DNA of 64,000 nt from Hyphomicrobium_A sp963759735 (GCA_963759735.1 CAVXAF010000002.1:62001-126000); one strand, 5' to 3'. Counted from the first letter of the stretch, positions 9,072 through 18,147 are shown. The notes: generated by a model from the letters alone, not told the origin. Program-made: numbers and translations.

Positions 9072-10073
9072 ATGAACGACACCCCTGAGATCAAGACTCT
9101 TGCCGCCACCAAGACGTGGGGCCGCGGCCGCGTCTACGATTCGATTGCCGAGACCATCGGACACACGCCGCTCGTGCGCCTGTCGAAGATCACCGCCGCC
9201 GCCAAAGTCCGCGCCGACATCCTGCTCAAGCTCGAATTCTTCAATCCGCTTTCATCGGTCAAGGACCGCATCGGCGTCGCCATGATCGACGTCCTCGAGG
9301 CGCAGGGGCGCATTACGCCTGGACGCACTGTGCTTATCGAGCCGACCTCCGGCAACACCGGCATCGGCCTCGCCTTCGTCGCCGCCTCGCGCGGCTATCG
9401 CCTGATCCTCGTCATGCCGGAGACGATGTCGATTGAGCGCCGCAAGATCCTCACCCACCTCGGCGCCGAGCTCGAGCTGACCCCAGGCCCCGGCGGCATG
9501 CCGGCCGCTGTCGAGCGCGCCGCCGAGCTGGCCAAGACCATCCCCGGCGCTGTCATCCCGGGCCAGTTCGACAATCCCGCCAATCCACTCGTGCACGAGA
9601 AGACGACCGCCGAGGAAATCTGGAACGATACCGGCGGCAAGGTCGATGCAATCGTCATCGGCGTGGGCACTGGCGGTACTCTGACCGGCGTTGGCCGCGC
9701 GCTTAAGAAGCGCAAGCCCGACCTCAAGTTGATCGCCGTCGAGCCGACGACCAGTCCTGTCCTGTCCGGTAAACCGCGTGGTCCGCACAAGATCCAAGGC
9801 ATCGGCGCCGGCTTCATTCCCTCCATCCTCGACACAAGCCTGATCGACGAGATCGTCACGGTGTCGAGCGAGCAGGCGTTCGAAGTCTCGCGCCTCGTCG
9901 CCAAGGTGGAAGGCATTCCCGGCGGCATATCGACGGGCGCCAACGTCGCCGCGGCGCTCTCCATTGCCGAGCGCCCCGAGTACGCCGGCAAGACGATCGT
10001 GACCTTCGCGCCGTCGTCGGCCGAGCGCTATTACACCAGCGATCTGTTTCTCGATCCCAGCAAGCCGGCCTGA
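9072..10073 (+). CDS. cysK: Cysteine synthase A
   Basis: PLP-dependent O-acetylserine sulfhydrylase making L-cysteine from O-acetylserine and sulfide. 333 aa, with the PLP lysine at residue 64 (NPLSSVKDRIG), the phosphate- and substrate-loop TSGNTG at 92-97 and the GTGGT glycine loop near residue 200. The N-terminus is about 20 residues longer than E. coli CysK. A perfect TTGACA at 8978-8983 lies upstream and might be a -35 element, but the matching -10 (AACGTG) is poor. A possible terminator follows the stop. Confidence 0.94.
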   Translation: MNDTPEIKTLAATKTWGRGRVYDSIAETIGHTPLVRLSKITAAAKVRADILLKLEFFNPLSSVKDRIGVAMIDVLEAQGRITPGRTVLIEPTSGNTGIGLAFVAASRGYRLILVMPETMSIERRKILTHLGAELELTPGPGGMPAAVERAAELAKTIPGAVIPGQFDNPANPLVHEKTTAEEIWNDTGGKVDAIVIGVGTGGTLTGVGRALKKRKPDLKLIAVEPTTSPVLSGKPRGPHKIQGIGAGFIPSILDTSLIDEIVTVSSEQAFEVSRLVAKVEGIPGGISTGANVAAALSIAERPEYAGKTIVTFAPSSAERYYTSDLFLDPSKPA

Positions 10074-10110
10074 GGGCGCAGCGCCTTGTCGCTCCAGGCC
10101 CTTATTTTTT
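10073..10110 (+). terminator. Possible Rho-independent terminator after cysK
   Basis: Starting at the cysK stop, AGGGC pairs with GCCCT (5 bp) and an inner AGCG pairs with CGCT around a 6-base loop. The 3' arm is followed by TTATTTTTT. The internal mismatches make the stem weak, but the position and T tract fit an intrinsic terminator. Confidence 0.45.
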
Positions 10111-10202
10111 GCCGACTGTCGTAACTATCTTGGTGGATTGCAGGGGGTTGCGCGCCGCGCCAGCGGGCCGCCCCCTGACGCACCCGGAGCGTTTGCGATA
10201 AG

Positions 10203-11063
10203 GTGTCGGGCATGCAGGACAGAGCATCATCGCCGCTGACCGCGCAGGAGATCGAGCGTTACAAGCGCCATCTCGTGCTGAAGGAGGTGGGCGGCCAGGG
10301 CCAGCAGACGTTAAAGAACGCCCGCGTGCTCGTGGTCGGCGCCGGCGGGCTTGGCTCGCCGGTGGCCCTTTATCTCGCTGCGGCCGGCGTAGGCACCATC
10401 GGCATCGTCGACGACGACAGCGTCTCGCTCGACAATCTGCAGCGCCAGATCGCTCACGGTACCCAAGACATCGGAACGCCCAAAGTGGCGAGCGCCGGCC
10501 GCGCCATCGGGAAGCTCAACCCGCACGTCGTCGTGGAGCCGATCGAAGCCAGGCTCGACGCCGCCAACGCCGCCTCGATCATCGCCGGCTACGACATCAT
10601 TGCCGACGGCTCGGACAATGCCGAAACCCGCTACCTCGTCTCCGACGCCTGCTACTTCGCGGCGCGCACCCTGGTTTTCGGCGCCGTCGGTCCGTTCGAC
10701 GGCTACGTGTCGACCTTCAAGCCGCATATGCGCGGCCCGGACGGGGCACCCTTTCCGACCTACCGGTGCCTTTTCCCCGAGGCCCCGCCGCCGGGGACGC
10801 TGCCCAACTGCGCCGAAGCGGGCGTGCTAGGCGCCGTCGTCGGCGTCATCGGCACGTTGCAGGCGACGGAGGTGCTGAAGGAGATACTCGGGATCGGAGC
10901 CAGCCTCGCGGGGCGGCTACTCATGTACGACGCCTTGGCGGCGCGCTTTGAGACCCTGTCGATCGCCTGGGATGCTGACAATCCGCTCAGCGGTAGAAAC
11001 CCGACGATAACCGACCTTTCAATCCACGCGTCGACCAATCACAACTCGACATGCGCGGCATGA
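10203..11063 (+). CDS. moeB: MoeB/ThiF-family adenylyltransferase (E1-like), zinc site degraded
   Basis: 286 aa E1-like enzyme that adenylates the C-terminal glycine of a ubiquitin-fold sulfur carrier such as MoaD or ThiS, in molybdopterin or thiamine synthesis. The nucleotide motif GAGGLG is at 46-51, the ATP/Mg region DNLQRQI at 77-83 and the conserved Cys at 203 (NCAEAG). The usual two CxxC zinc pairs are mostly lost: the first reads TYRC (186-189) and the second DNPLSG (259-264), leaving one cysteine. Start is GTG at 10203 or ATG four codons on, at 10212. No sulfur-carrier gene lies nearby, so MoeB versus ThiF or HesA specificity is not decided. Confidence 0.85.
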   Translation: MSGMQDRASSPLTAQEIERYKRHLVLKEVGGQGQQTLKNARVLVVGAGGLGSPVALYLAAAGVGTIGIVDDDSVSLDNLQRQIAHGTQDIGTPKVASAGRAIGKLNPHVVVEPIEARLDAANAASIIAGYDIIADGSDNAETRYLVSDACYFAARTLVFGAVGPFDGYVSTFKPHMRGPDGAPFPTYRCLFPEAPPPGTLPNCAEAGVLGAVVGVIGTLQATEVLKEILGIGASLAGRLLMYDALAARFETLSIAWDADNPLSGRNPTITDLSIHASTNHNSTCAA

Positions 11064-11078
11064 GAGGATAGCGCTTCA

Positions 11079-11582
11079 ATGTTGCCTCTTCGGACGCTGC
11101 GCCCCGTGCTCATTGCCATCATCTTCGCCGCCCTCCTTCCGCTGCCCCATTTCGACGCCGAGGCACAGGCCCAGGCGGAGCAACCGCAATTGTCGATCGC
11201 GCCGGCGCCGCTGCCGGAAAAGCGGTCCGAGTACGGCGCCATCGCCTTCACGCCCGACGGCTCATTCTTCTCCGTATGGAAGATCGGCTCCCGCCTAGAG
11301 GCGGAGGAGAAGGTGCGCGCCGAATGCGCCGAACTTGGGCGCGGAAACTGCGAGGCGGTTAGTTTTCGCGGAGAGGTATGCGCCGCCATCGCGTCCGGCC
11401 GCATCGCCAAGGAGCGCCAAGTCACCTATTCCGGCGGTGGGTTGACGCCAAGCGACGCCGAGCGTCTGGCGCTCGGCCGCTGCAACGCCGACCGACGTGC
11501 GCGCGGGACCTGCCAGCTACGCACCACGGTGTGCGGCGACGGCCGCCTCGATTCTACGACCGCCAGCGCGCCGGCACCCTGA
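11079..11582 (+). CDS. Secreted DUF4189-like protein
   Basis: 167 aa protein with a signal peptide (hydrophobic residues 9-22, then Ala-rich sequence) and a cysteine-containing body. The block YGAIAFTPDGSFFSVW followed by alternating Ala-Glu-rich helices and paired cysteines resembles DUF4189, a domain of small secreted proteins with two similar repeats. ATG start at 11079 with GAGAGGA upstream. Function unknown; a periplasmic or extracellular disulfide-bonded protein is likely. It follows the moeB-like gene by 15 bases and may share its transcript. Confidence 0.6.
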   Translation: MLPLRTLRPVLIAIIFAALLPLPHFDAEAQAQAEQPQLSIAPAPLPEKRSEYGAIAFTPDGSFFSVWKIGSRLEAEEKVRAECAELGRGNCEAVSFRGEVCAAIASGRIAKERQVTYSGGGLTPSDAERLALGRCNADRRARGTCQLRTTVCGDGRLDSTTASAPAP

Positions 11583-11623
11583 GAACGCCTCGGGACGCTG
11601 ATCCGTCCCGCTGCGCATCGCCC

Positions 11624-12622
11624 TCAGAACATCGCCGGATGCACGCGGTCGGGTGGGGCGTGGCCATCCAAGAACGTCTTGATATTGATGATGACCTTTT
11701 CGCCCATGTCGATGCGGCCTTCGATGGTCGCCGAACTCATGTGCGGCAGCGCCACCACCCGATCCGAGTGGAGGATCTTGGGATTGACCGCGGGTTCGTG
11801 CTCGAACACGTCGAGCCCGGCGCCGGCGATGGCACCCGCTTCAATGAGACGCGCCAGCTCGTTCTCGTCGATCACCTCGCCACGCGCCGTGTTGACGATG
11901 TAGGCCGACGGCTTCAGCAGCCGCAGTCGGCGCGCCGACAAAAGGTGATAGGTGCCGGGCGTATGCGGGCAGTTGACAGAGACAATGTCGACCCGCGTGA
12001 GCATCTGGTCGAGGCTTTCCCAGTACGTTGCCTCGAGCTCCTTCTCGACGTCCTGCCCGACGCGGCGGCGGTTGTGGTAGTGGATCTGCAGGCCGAACGC
12101 CTTGGCACGGCGGGCCACAGCCTGGCCGATGCGCCCCATGCCGATGATGCCGAGACGCTTGCCGGAGATACGGTGGCCGAGCATCCAGGTCGGTGACCAG
12201 CCGCCCCAGCTGTTCTTCTGGTCGCGGAGGTAGGCGGCGCCTTCCACCAGGCGGCGCGGGGCGGCGAGGATCAGCGCCATGGTCATATCGGCGGTATCTT
12301 CGGTCAGGACGCCCGGAGTATTGGTGACCGTGATGCCGCGGTTGCGGGCGGTATCGAGGTCGATATTGTCGACACCGGTGCCGAAATTGGCGATGAGACG
12401 AAGTTGCGGGCCCGCCTGGGAAATCACCGCTCGGTCGATGCGATCGGTGACCGTCGGGACGAGCACGTCGGCGATCTTCAGGGCCTCGGTGATCTGGCTC
12501 TGTGTCAGAGGGGCATCGTCGACGTTAAGACGCGCGTCGAACAGCTCGCGCATGCGGGTCTCGACGACGTCCGGCAGCTTGCGTGTGACAATGACGATTG
12601 GCTTTCGGGCGCTGTTCGGCAT
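11624..12622 (-). CDS. D-2-hydroxyacid dehydrogenase (glyoxylate/hydroxypyruvate reductase type)
   Basis: 332 aa NAD(P)-dependent dehydrogenase reducing a 2-oxoacid, most likely glyoxylate or hydroxypyruvate. It shows the cofactor motif GMGRIG in the Rossmann domain, the substrate-binding GTGVDNID segment, the catalytic Arg in NTARGEVIDE, the Glu in FEHEPAV and the catalytic His in LPHMSSATIEGR. ATG at 12622 is chosen; the open frame extends to 12754 but the extra 44 residues are Pro/Arg-rich and unlike the family. A glycerate kinase lies about 14 kb away, so both could serve glyoxylate-to-phosphoglycerate flow; this is inference. Confidence 0.88.
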   Translation of the reverse strand: MPNSARKPIVIVTRKLPDVVETRMRELFDARLNVDDAPLTQSQITEALKIADVLVPTVTDRIDRAVISQAGPQLRLIANFGTGVDNIDLDTARNRGITVTNTPGVLTEDTADMTMALILAAPRRLVEGAAYLRDQKNSWGGWSPTWMLGHRISGKRLGIIGMGRIGQAVARRAKAFGLQIHYHNRRRVGQDVEKELEATYWESLDQMLTRVDIVSVNCPHTPGTYHLLSARRLRLLKPSAYIVNTARGEVIDENELARLIEAGAIAGAGLDVFEHEPAVNPKILHSDRVVALPHMSSATIEGRIDMGEKVIINIKTFLDGHAPPDRVHPAMF

Positions 12623-12821
12623 CGGGGTTCGCTGTGTCTCTGGGATGGCAGGCGGGGGAGGGGCTGGTCGGCTAAGCTTTCGTTCAGGCAGGTCTAACAG
12701 AACGCCATTGCGATGACAAAGTGCGGGATTTTCTCTCCGCATCGGCACCAGCACATTGGTCCGGCGGCTACTTAAGCATTGATCTATCGATTCTGGGTAC
12801 TGGCTAGCGACGAGGCGAGGG

Positions 12822-13388
12822 ATGGGAATGCGGCCGATCGGGGCGCTTAGGCAGTTACCGGTAATATTGGCGATGACGGCGCTTTTCGCCGCGACGTCGC
12901 TCGCCGCGGCTCAACCGGCTGGAACGGGTTCCAGCCTACCCGGCGGCAGCGGGTTGCCGGTGCCGCGCTTCGTCAGCCTCAAGTCCGATCGCGTCAATAT
13001 GCGCAACGGACCCGGCACCGATTACCCGACCGCCTGGGTCTATCGCCGTGCCGGTCTACCGCTTGAGGTGATCAAGGAGTTCGAAGGCTGGCGCCAGGTA
13101 CGCGACGCTGACGGCGCGGCCGGCTGGGTGCTGCAGTCGTTCCTCTCAGGGCGCCGCACGGCGCTCGTTCTGCCGTGGGAGATAAAGTCAGGTAAGGCGG
13201 TGCCGAACGTTGCGCTGCGCCATGACGACAGCGAGCGCGCCCGCGCGGTGGCGATGATCGAGGCTGGCGTCATCGCCAACCTGCTTGCTTGCGACGGACG
13301 CTGGTGCCGCGTCAGCATCGACAAGTTTCAAGGCTACATCCAGCAGAACAAATTGTGGGGCGTCTACGAAGGCGAGGCCATCCGCTAG
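12822..13388 (+). CDS. Secreted SH3-domain protein
   Basis: 188 aa. Signal peptide at about residues 1-31 (hydrophobic VILAMTALFAATSLAAAQ), then a bacterial SH3 domain starting at SDRVNMRNGPGTDYPTAW, with two SH3-like halves (the second includes NVALRHDDSERARAV and CDGRWCRV). Such proteins are usually periplasmic and bind cell wall. ATG at 12828 is an alternative start. It converges with irr with 16 bases between the stops. Confidence 0.82.
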   Translation: MGMRPIGALRQLPVILAMTALFAATSLAAAQPAGTGSSLPGGSGLPVPRFVSLKSDRVNMRNGPGTDYPTAWVYRRAGLPLEVIKEFEGWRQVRDADGAAGWVLQSFLSGRRTALVLPWEIKSGKAVPNVALRHDDSERARAVAMIEAGVIANLLACDGRWCRVSIDKFQGYIQQNKLWGVYEGEAIR

Positions 13389-13404
13389 GAGAGGGCGCCT
13401 GCCA

Positions 13405-13845
13405 TCAGTCCTTTTTCAGGCGCACGACCACGTCGATGTGGGTGATGCTCATGCCTTCGGGCGGCTCGGGCAAGCCATCGACGCGGATGGCGTGGCCGGG
13501 GATGTCGCGCAGCTCGCCCTCTTCCTCGACAAAGAAGTGGTTGTGGTTCGAGGTATTGGTGTCGAAGTAGGCCTTGGCGCCGTTGATCGCCAGCTCGCGC
13601 AGCAGCCCTGCCCGCTTGAACTGGTGCAGCGTGTTGTAGACCGTCGCCAAAGACACGTGCTGGCCAACGGACGTCGCCTCGGCGTGCAGCGACTCGGCAG
13701 TAATGTGACGGTCCTCGCCCTCGAACAGCAGAGTGCCAAGCGCCAGGCGCTGGCGCGTCGGGCGCAATCCAGCCTTGCGCAGGAGCTGGGAAACTCCCCG
13801 CGAGGCTTTGCCGTCTTTTTGCGTTCCCGTCGTGCTGTCGGTCAT
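13405..13845 (-). CDS. irr: Fur-family iron response regulator Irr
   Basis: 146 aa Fur-superfamily transcription regulator. The winged-helix part contains GLRPTRQRLALG and the recognition helix SLATVYNTLHQF. The dimerisation part contains AYFDTNTSNHNHFF and ends VVVRLKKD, closely like rhizobial Irr, the heme-responsive iron regulator of alphaproteobacteria. The context irr-fabA-fabB-fabI is the familiar rhizobial order. The His cluster reads HNH (residues 101-103) where Irr usually has HHH, and the N-terminal heme motif GCPWHD of Bradyrhizobium is absent. The start is uncertain: ATG at 13845 or 13857, or GTG at 13896; none has a strong ribosome binding site. Confidence 0.85.
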   Translation of the reverse strand: MTDSTTGTQKDGKASRGVSQLLRKAGLRPTRQRLALGTLLFEGEDRHITAESLHAEATSVGQHVSLATVYNTLHQFKRAGLLRELAINGAKAYFDTNTSNHNHFFVEEEGELRDIPGHAIRVDGLPEPPEGMSITHIDVVVRLKKD

Positions 13846-14121
13846 TCGCTCGCGCATCGCGCCATGGTGCCTAAGTGCAGCCTGGAGCCGGCCCACAGGA
13901 CCCTAAGCGGGGCGGCCAATCAAGCTGACACCAGAAATATACTATAGGCAGGCGCTCGACTGCCTGCAACACGCGGCCTCACTTCGCCCGGTCATCTAGG
14001 CCAGTCATCCTCGGGCGTGCTGGTGGTTACCCTTTTGAACGCCAATTGACTGTGTTAGGAACCCCCGGCCGCAGCTGAACTGCCAGGGGCGCTCACAAGC
14101 GAGGGACTGGGCAAAGGAACC

Positions 14122-14664
14122 ATGACAGAACGCCGCACGAGCTTCGAATACGATGAACTTCTTGCGTGTGGCCGCGGTGAGCTCTTCGGCCCAGGCAATG
14201 CGCAACTCCCGCTGCCGCCGATGCTCATGTTCGACCGCATCTCCTCCGTCTCCGAGACCGGCGGCCAGTACGGCAAGGGCCAGATCGCAGCCGAGTTCGC
14301 GGTGGCCGGCAGTAGCCGGACGGACTGGTTCTTCCGCTGCCATTTCGAGGGCGATCCGGTCATGCCGGGCTGCCTCGGCCTCGACGCGTTGTGGCAGATG
14401 ACCGGGTTCTTTCTCGGCTGGCTGGGAGCCCCCGGACGGGGTCGCGCCCTCGGCGTCGGCGAGGTCAAGTTTACCGGCATGGTGGTGCCCACGGTCCGCC
14501 GCGTCGAGTACATCGTCGACATGAAGCGGGTCATCCTGCGCAAGCTGAAATTGGCCATCGCCGACGGCGTCATGAAGGCCGACGGCGAAGTGATCTATAC
14601 CGCCACCGATCTGCGCGTCGGACTGTTCGAGACCGGCGAGACAACAGCAGTCGTCGGTTCTTGA
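14122..14664 (+). CDS. fabA: 3-hydroxydecanoyl-ACP dehydratase/isomerase
   Basis: Dehydrates 3-hydroxydecanoyl-ACP and isomerises the trans-2 product to cis-3, the branch point to unsaturated fatty acids. 180 aa with the hallmark RCHFEGDPVMPGCLGLDALW: catalytic His at residue 74 and Asp at 88. Length matches the family. First gene of fabA-fabB-fabI, divergent from irr. The 276 bases upstream include an AT-rich patch near 13935 that may hold promoters for both directions, though no clear Irr box was recognised. Confidence 0.96.
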   Translation: MTERRTSFEYDELLACGRGELFGPGNAQLPLPPMLMFDRISSVSETGGQYGKGQIAAEFAVAGSSRTDWFFRCHFEGDPVMPGCLGLDALWQMTGFFLGWLGAPGRGRALGVGEVKFTGMVVPTVRRVEYIVDMKRVILRKLKLAIADGVMKADGEVIYTATDLRVGLFETGETTAVVGS

Positions 14665-14746
14665 TCTTGATGGGTTTTCGTGCTCGCTTCCGCCGGAGCA
14701 GTACTAAAAGAACAGCCGCGAGCACCGGGTACCAGAGGATGGGCGG

Positions 14747-15982
14747 ATGAGACGAGTGGTCGTCACGGGCATGGGCATTGTTTCCTCGATAGGGAACAAC
14801 TCCCAGGAAGTGCTCGCGTCCCTCCGCGAAGCCAAATCCGGCATCGTACGTGCCGAAAAGTATGCCGAGCTCGGTTTCCGCTGCCAGGTGCATGGCGCCC
14901 CCAACATCGATTGGGAGGCACAGGTGCCGCGCAAGCCGCGCCGCTTCATGGGCGATGGCGTGGGCTGGAATTATGTCGCCATGGATCAGGCGATCCGCGA
15001 CGCGGGCCTTGAAGAAAAAGACGTCATCAACGAGCGCACCGGCATCATCATGGGCTCGGGTGGCCCATCGACGCGTGCCATCGTCGCCGCCGCCGACGTG
15101 ACGCGCGAGAAAGATCCCAAGAAGGTCGGCCCGTTCGAGGTGCCCAAGGCGATGTGCTCGGGCCCCTCGGCCGCGCTCGCCACCAGTTTCCAGATCAAGG
15201 GCGTCAACTACTCGATCGCGTCTGCCTGCTCGACCTCGGCGCACTGCATCGGCAATGCCGCCGAGATGATCCAGTGGGGCAAGCAGGACGTGATGTTCGC
15301 CGGCGGCTGCGAGGAGCTGGACTGGACCCTGTCGGTGCTGTTCGACGCCATGGGCGCCATGTCATCTCGGTTCAACGACACGCCGAGCAAGGCAAGCCGC
15401 GCCTACGACAAGAGCCGCGACGGCTTTGTCATCGCCGGCGGCGCCGGTGTGGTCGTGCTGGAAGAGCTCGAGCGCGCCAAGGCACGCGGCGCCCGCATCT
15501 ACGGTGAGATCGTCGGCTACGGCGCCACCTCTGACGGCTACGACATGGTCGCCCCGTCCGGCGAAGGCGCGGTGCGCTGCATGCAGCTCGCCCTCAAGGG
15601 TTTCGACGGCAAGGGCGTCGGCCACAAGGTCGACTACATCAACCCGCACGGCACCGGCACGCCCATCGGCGACCTGCGCGAGATCGAAGCCATCCGCAAG
15701 GTGTTCGCCGGCGAAGAGGTGCCGAAGATCGCCGCCACCAAGTCGCTGACCGGCCATTCGCTGGGCGCCGTCGGCGTGCAGGAGGCCATCTTCTCGCTGC
15801 TCATGATGAACAACGGATTCATCTGCGAGAGCGCGAACATAGAAGAGCTCGACCCCGAACTCGCCGATATGCCGATCGTGCGTGAGCGGATCGACAATGT
15901 TAGCCTTAACTGCGTCATGTCGAACAGCTTCGGTTTTGGCGGCACTAATGCCACGCTCGTTTTCCGACGACTGGCGAGCTAA
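14747..15982 (+). CDS. fabB: 3-oxoacyl-ACP synthase I
   Basis: Condensing enzyme that elongates the cis-3-decenoyl-ACP made by FabA. 411 aa with the Cys-His-His triad: Cys161 in SACSTSAHCIG, His301 in NPHGTGTPIGD and His337 in TGHSLGAVG. C-terminal SFGFGGTNATLV is standard for the family. Start ATG at 14747, 82 bases after fabA. Pairing with fabA supports FabB rather than FabF. Confidence 0.96.
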   Translation: MRRVVVTGMGIVSSIGNNSQEVLASLREAKSGIVRAEKYAELGFRCQVHGAPNIDWEAQVPRKPRRFMGDGVGWNYVAMDQAIRDAGLEEKDVINERTGIIMGSGGPSTRAIVAAADVTREKDPKKVGPFEVPKAMCSGPSAALATSFQIKGVNYSIASACSTSAHCIGNAAEMIQWGKQDVMFAGGCEELDWTLSVLFDAMGAMSSRFNDTPSKASRAYDKSRDGFVIAGGAGVVVLEELERAKARGARIYGEIVGYGATSDGYDMVAPSGEGAVRCMQLALKGFDGKGVGHKVDYINPHGTGTPIGDLREIEAIRKVFAGEEVPKIAATKSLTGHSLGAVGVQEAIFSLLMMNNGFICESANIEELDPELADMPIVRERIDNVSLNCVMSNSFGFGGTNATLVFRRLAS

Positions 15983-16098
15983 AAACGCCGCTGGCTGTCG
16001 GTGTCATGCCGGGAACAGCGGGTTGGCGCGGAACCATTATGTAACCGCGGGGCCGCCGATTTGGGCCGGTCTATAATTCAGGAACCACAGGAACTCCC

Positions 16099-16968
16099 AT
16101 GACTGAAATCGACCTCGCCAAACCTGGCCCGATCATGGCAGGCAAGCGCGGCCTTATCATGGGCGTTGCCAACGAACGCTCGATCGCCTGGGGTATTGCC
16201 CGCATCCTCGCCGGGCAGGGCGCCGAGCTTGCCTTCACCTATCAGGACGGCGCCTTCGGCCGCCGCGCCCAGCCGCTCGCCAAGACCCTCGGCGCCGAGA
16301 TCATCGAGCCGGTCAACGTGCTCGACCTCGACAGCGTCGACCGCGTCTTCGCGCGCATCAAGGAAGCCTGGGGCAATCTCGACTTCGTGGTGCACGCGCT
16401 CGCCTATTCGGACCCGCGCGAACTCTCCGGCCGTTACGTGAACACGACGCGCGAGAACTTCACCAACACGATGGTGATCTCATGCTTCTCCTTCACCGAG
16501 GTCGCTAAGCGCGCCGTGCCGCTGATGACCAACGGCGGATCGATGATCACGCTCAGCTACGGCGGAGCCACCAAGTCGGTGCCCTCCTATAATGTCATGG
16601 GCGTCGCCAAGGCCGCGCTTGAAGCTTCCGTCCGCTATCTCGCGGCCGACCTCGGCCCGCAGGGTATCCGCGTTAACGCGCTGTCGGCCGGCCCGATGCG
16701 CACGCTGTCCGGCGCAGGCGTTTCCGACGCGCGCGTCATCTTCAACTTCCAAAAGGAAAATGCGCCTCTGAAGCGCACGCCGACCCTCAATGAAGTGGGA
16801 GGCTCGGCGCTCTACCTTCTGTCCGACATGTCGGGCGCCGTGACCGGCGAGGTGCACTTCGTCGATTGCGGATATTCGACCGTCGCCATGCCGAACCTCG
16901 AAGCGCTGAAGCGCATCGACAGCGAGGCCGGGCCGAGCGGGCGTTCTCCTTCCGAAGCCGCCGAGTAG
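16099..16968 (+). CDS. fabI: Enoyl-ACP reductase (NADH)
   Basis: Last step of each fatty-acid elongation cycle. 289 aa SDR-fold protein with the cofactor loop GVANERSIAWG at 22-32 and the Tyr-x6-Lys catalytic pair at Tyr164 and Lys171 (SYNVMGVAK), the spacing typical of FabI. The C-terminal tail after residue 270 is Ser/Glu-rich and slightly longer than in E. coli. It follows fabB by 116 bases, so it could be in the same operon or have its own promoter. Confidence 0.95.
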   Translation: MTEIDLAKPGPIMAGKRGLIMGVANERSIAWGIARILAGQGAELAFTYQDGAFGRRAQPLAKTLGAEIIEPVNVLDLDSVDRVFARIKEAWGNLDFVVHALAYSDPRELSGRYVNTTRENFTNTMVISCFSFTEVAKRAVPLMTNGGSMITLSYGGATKSVPSYNVMGVAKAALEASVRYLAADLGPQGIRVNALSAGPMRTLSGAGVSDARVIFNFQKENAPLKRTPTLNEVGGSALYLLSDMSGAVTGEVHFVDCGYSTVAMPNLEALKRIDSEAGPSGRSPSEAAE

Positions 16969-17008
16969 ATGATCTTGACGACCTGACGATGCGGGCCCAA
17001 ACACGCGC

Positions 17009-17857
17009 ATGATCGGCGTCTTCGACTCAGGCCTGGGCGGATTGACGGTGCTGCGCGCGCTTGTCGATCGCTTTCCCAACAGCCCTTTTCTATACCTCGG
17101 CGATCACGCCCACGTTCCCTACGGCGACCGGTCGTCCGCCGAGATCATCGACCTGACGCGCGCCTGCGTGGAAGCGCTGTTCGGTCAGGGCTGCAAACTC
17201 GTCCTGCTCGGCTGCAATACGGCGACTGCGGTTGCGGCTCGCCACCTGCAGCAGAACTGGCTGCCGACCAGCGAATGGCGCGGCCGCAACGTGCTCGGCA
17301 TCGTGGCGCCGACCGTCGAGGCCGCCACGCAGACGCCGTGGGCCGTTTCAGGCCCGCAGTATCCCCAGAAGTACAACACCGATCTCATCGGCGTGTTCGG
17401 GACGACGCGTACCATCACCTCCGGCGTCTATCCCGAGGAGATCCGCAAGCGCTGTCCGCGCGTCACCGTCGTGCAGCAGATCTGCTCGCGGCTGGCGGGC
17501 GCGATCGAGGAGGAAGCTCCCGAGGCGGAACTCGAGGCCCTGGTCGAGGAAGGCATCAGCGGGCTGATGACGCAGACCAACGGCGTGCCGCCGCACCGCG
17601 CCATTCTCGGCTGCACGCACTTCCCCCTGGTGGAGCACCTCTTCCGCCGCCACCTGCCGCCGTTCACGCGCATTCTTTCACAGCCCGACGTCGTCGCCGA
17701 CAGTCTCGAGGACTATCTGGCGCGCCATCAGCATTACCTTGCTGGCGACAGCGGGCCGTCGTTGACCCTCATGACGACCGGCAACCCGCACGAGATCAGT
17801 GCCCGCGCTCGCGTCTTCTGGCCCGAGGTCGGGTCGTTTGAGCTGCCGGCGGCCTGA
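17009..17857 (+). CDS. murI: Glutamate racemase
   Basis: Converts L- to D-glutamate for peptidoglycan. 282 aa with the N-terminal FDSGLGGLTVL, the YGDR substrate segment, and the two catalytic cysteines Cys69 (LGCNTATA) and Cys202 (LGCTHFPL). ATG at 17009. It ends 6 bases from the stop of csoR on the other strand. A central insertion (about residues 85-125, NWLPTSEWRG to YPQKYNTDLIG) makes it longer than Bacillus Racemase. Confidence 0.94.
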   Translation: MIGVFDSGLGGLTVLRALVDRFPNSPFLYLGDHAHVPYGDRSSAEIIDLTRACVEALFGQGCKLVLLGCNTATAVAARHLQQNWLPTSEWRGRNVLGIVAPTVEAATQTPWAVSGPQYPQKYNTDLIGVFGTTRTITSGVYPEEIRKRCPRVTVVQQICSRLAGAIEEEAPEAELEALVEEGISGLMTQTNGVPPHRAILGCTHFPLVEHLFRRHLPPFTRILSQPDVVADSLEDYLARHQHYLAGDSGPSLTLMTTGNPHEISARARVFWPEVGSFELPAA

Positions 17858-17863
17858 GCTGCC

Positions 17864-18139
17864 TCAACGCTCGGCGCGCGCAAACACGTCCATCAACTCG
17901 GCCACCTTGCGGCGTTGCTCATCGCCATCGCCGCTGGCGATGGCGTGCTCGACGCAATGGGCAACGTGATCGCGCAGCACCTCGTCCTCGACGCGGCGCA
18001 GGGCGGCGCGAATGGCCGATATCTGCGTCAACACATCAATGCAGTAACGATCCTCGGCGACCATGCGGGCAACGCCGCGGACTTGGCCTTCGATGCGGCC
18101 GAGACGCTTCTGACATGAGGTTTTTGCTGCAGGCTGCAT
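17864..18139 (-). CDS. csoR: CsoR-type copper-sensing repressor
   Basis: 91 aa all-helical metal-sensing repressor. It has the CsoR Cu(I) triad Cys33 (RYCIDVLTQ), His58 and Cys62 (LRDHVAHC) with the expected spacing, and the KRLGRIEGQVRGV helix near the N-terminus. ATG at 18139 is chosen over an upstream in-frame ATG because the longer form would run through the operator. It is divergent from copA with a G/C-tract palindrome between them, so copper binding should release repression of both genes. Confidence 0.92.
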   Translation of the reverse strand: MQPAAKTSCQKRLGRIEGQVRGVARMVAEDRYCIDVLTQISAIRAALRRVEDEVLRDHVAHCVEHAIASGDGDEQRRKVAELMDVFARAER

Positions 18140-18147
18140 GTTTGACC

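Noticed and set aside
13897..14121. Irr box or divergent promoter between irr and fabA
   Set aside because: AT-rich bases near 13935 are suggestive but no inverted ICE-like motif or good -35/-10 pair could be defined.
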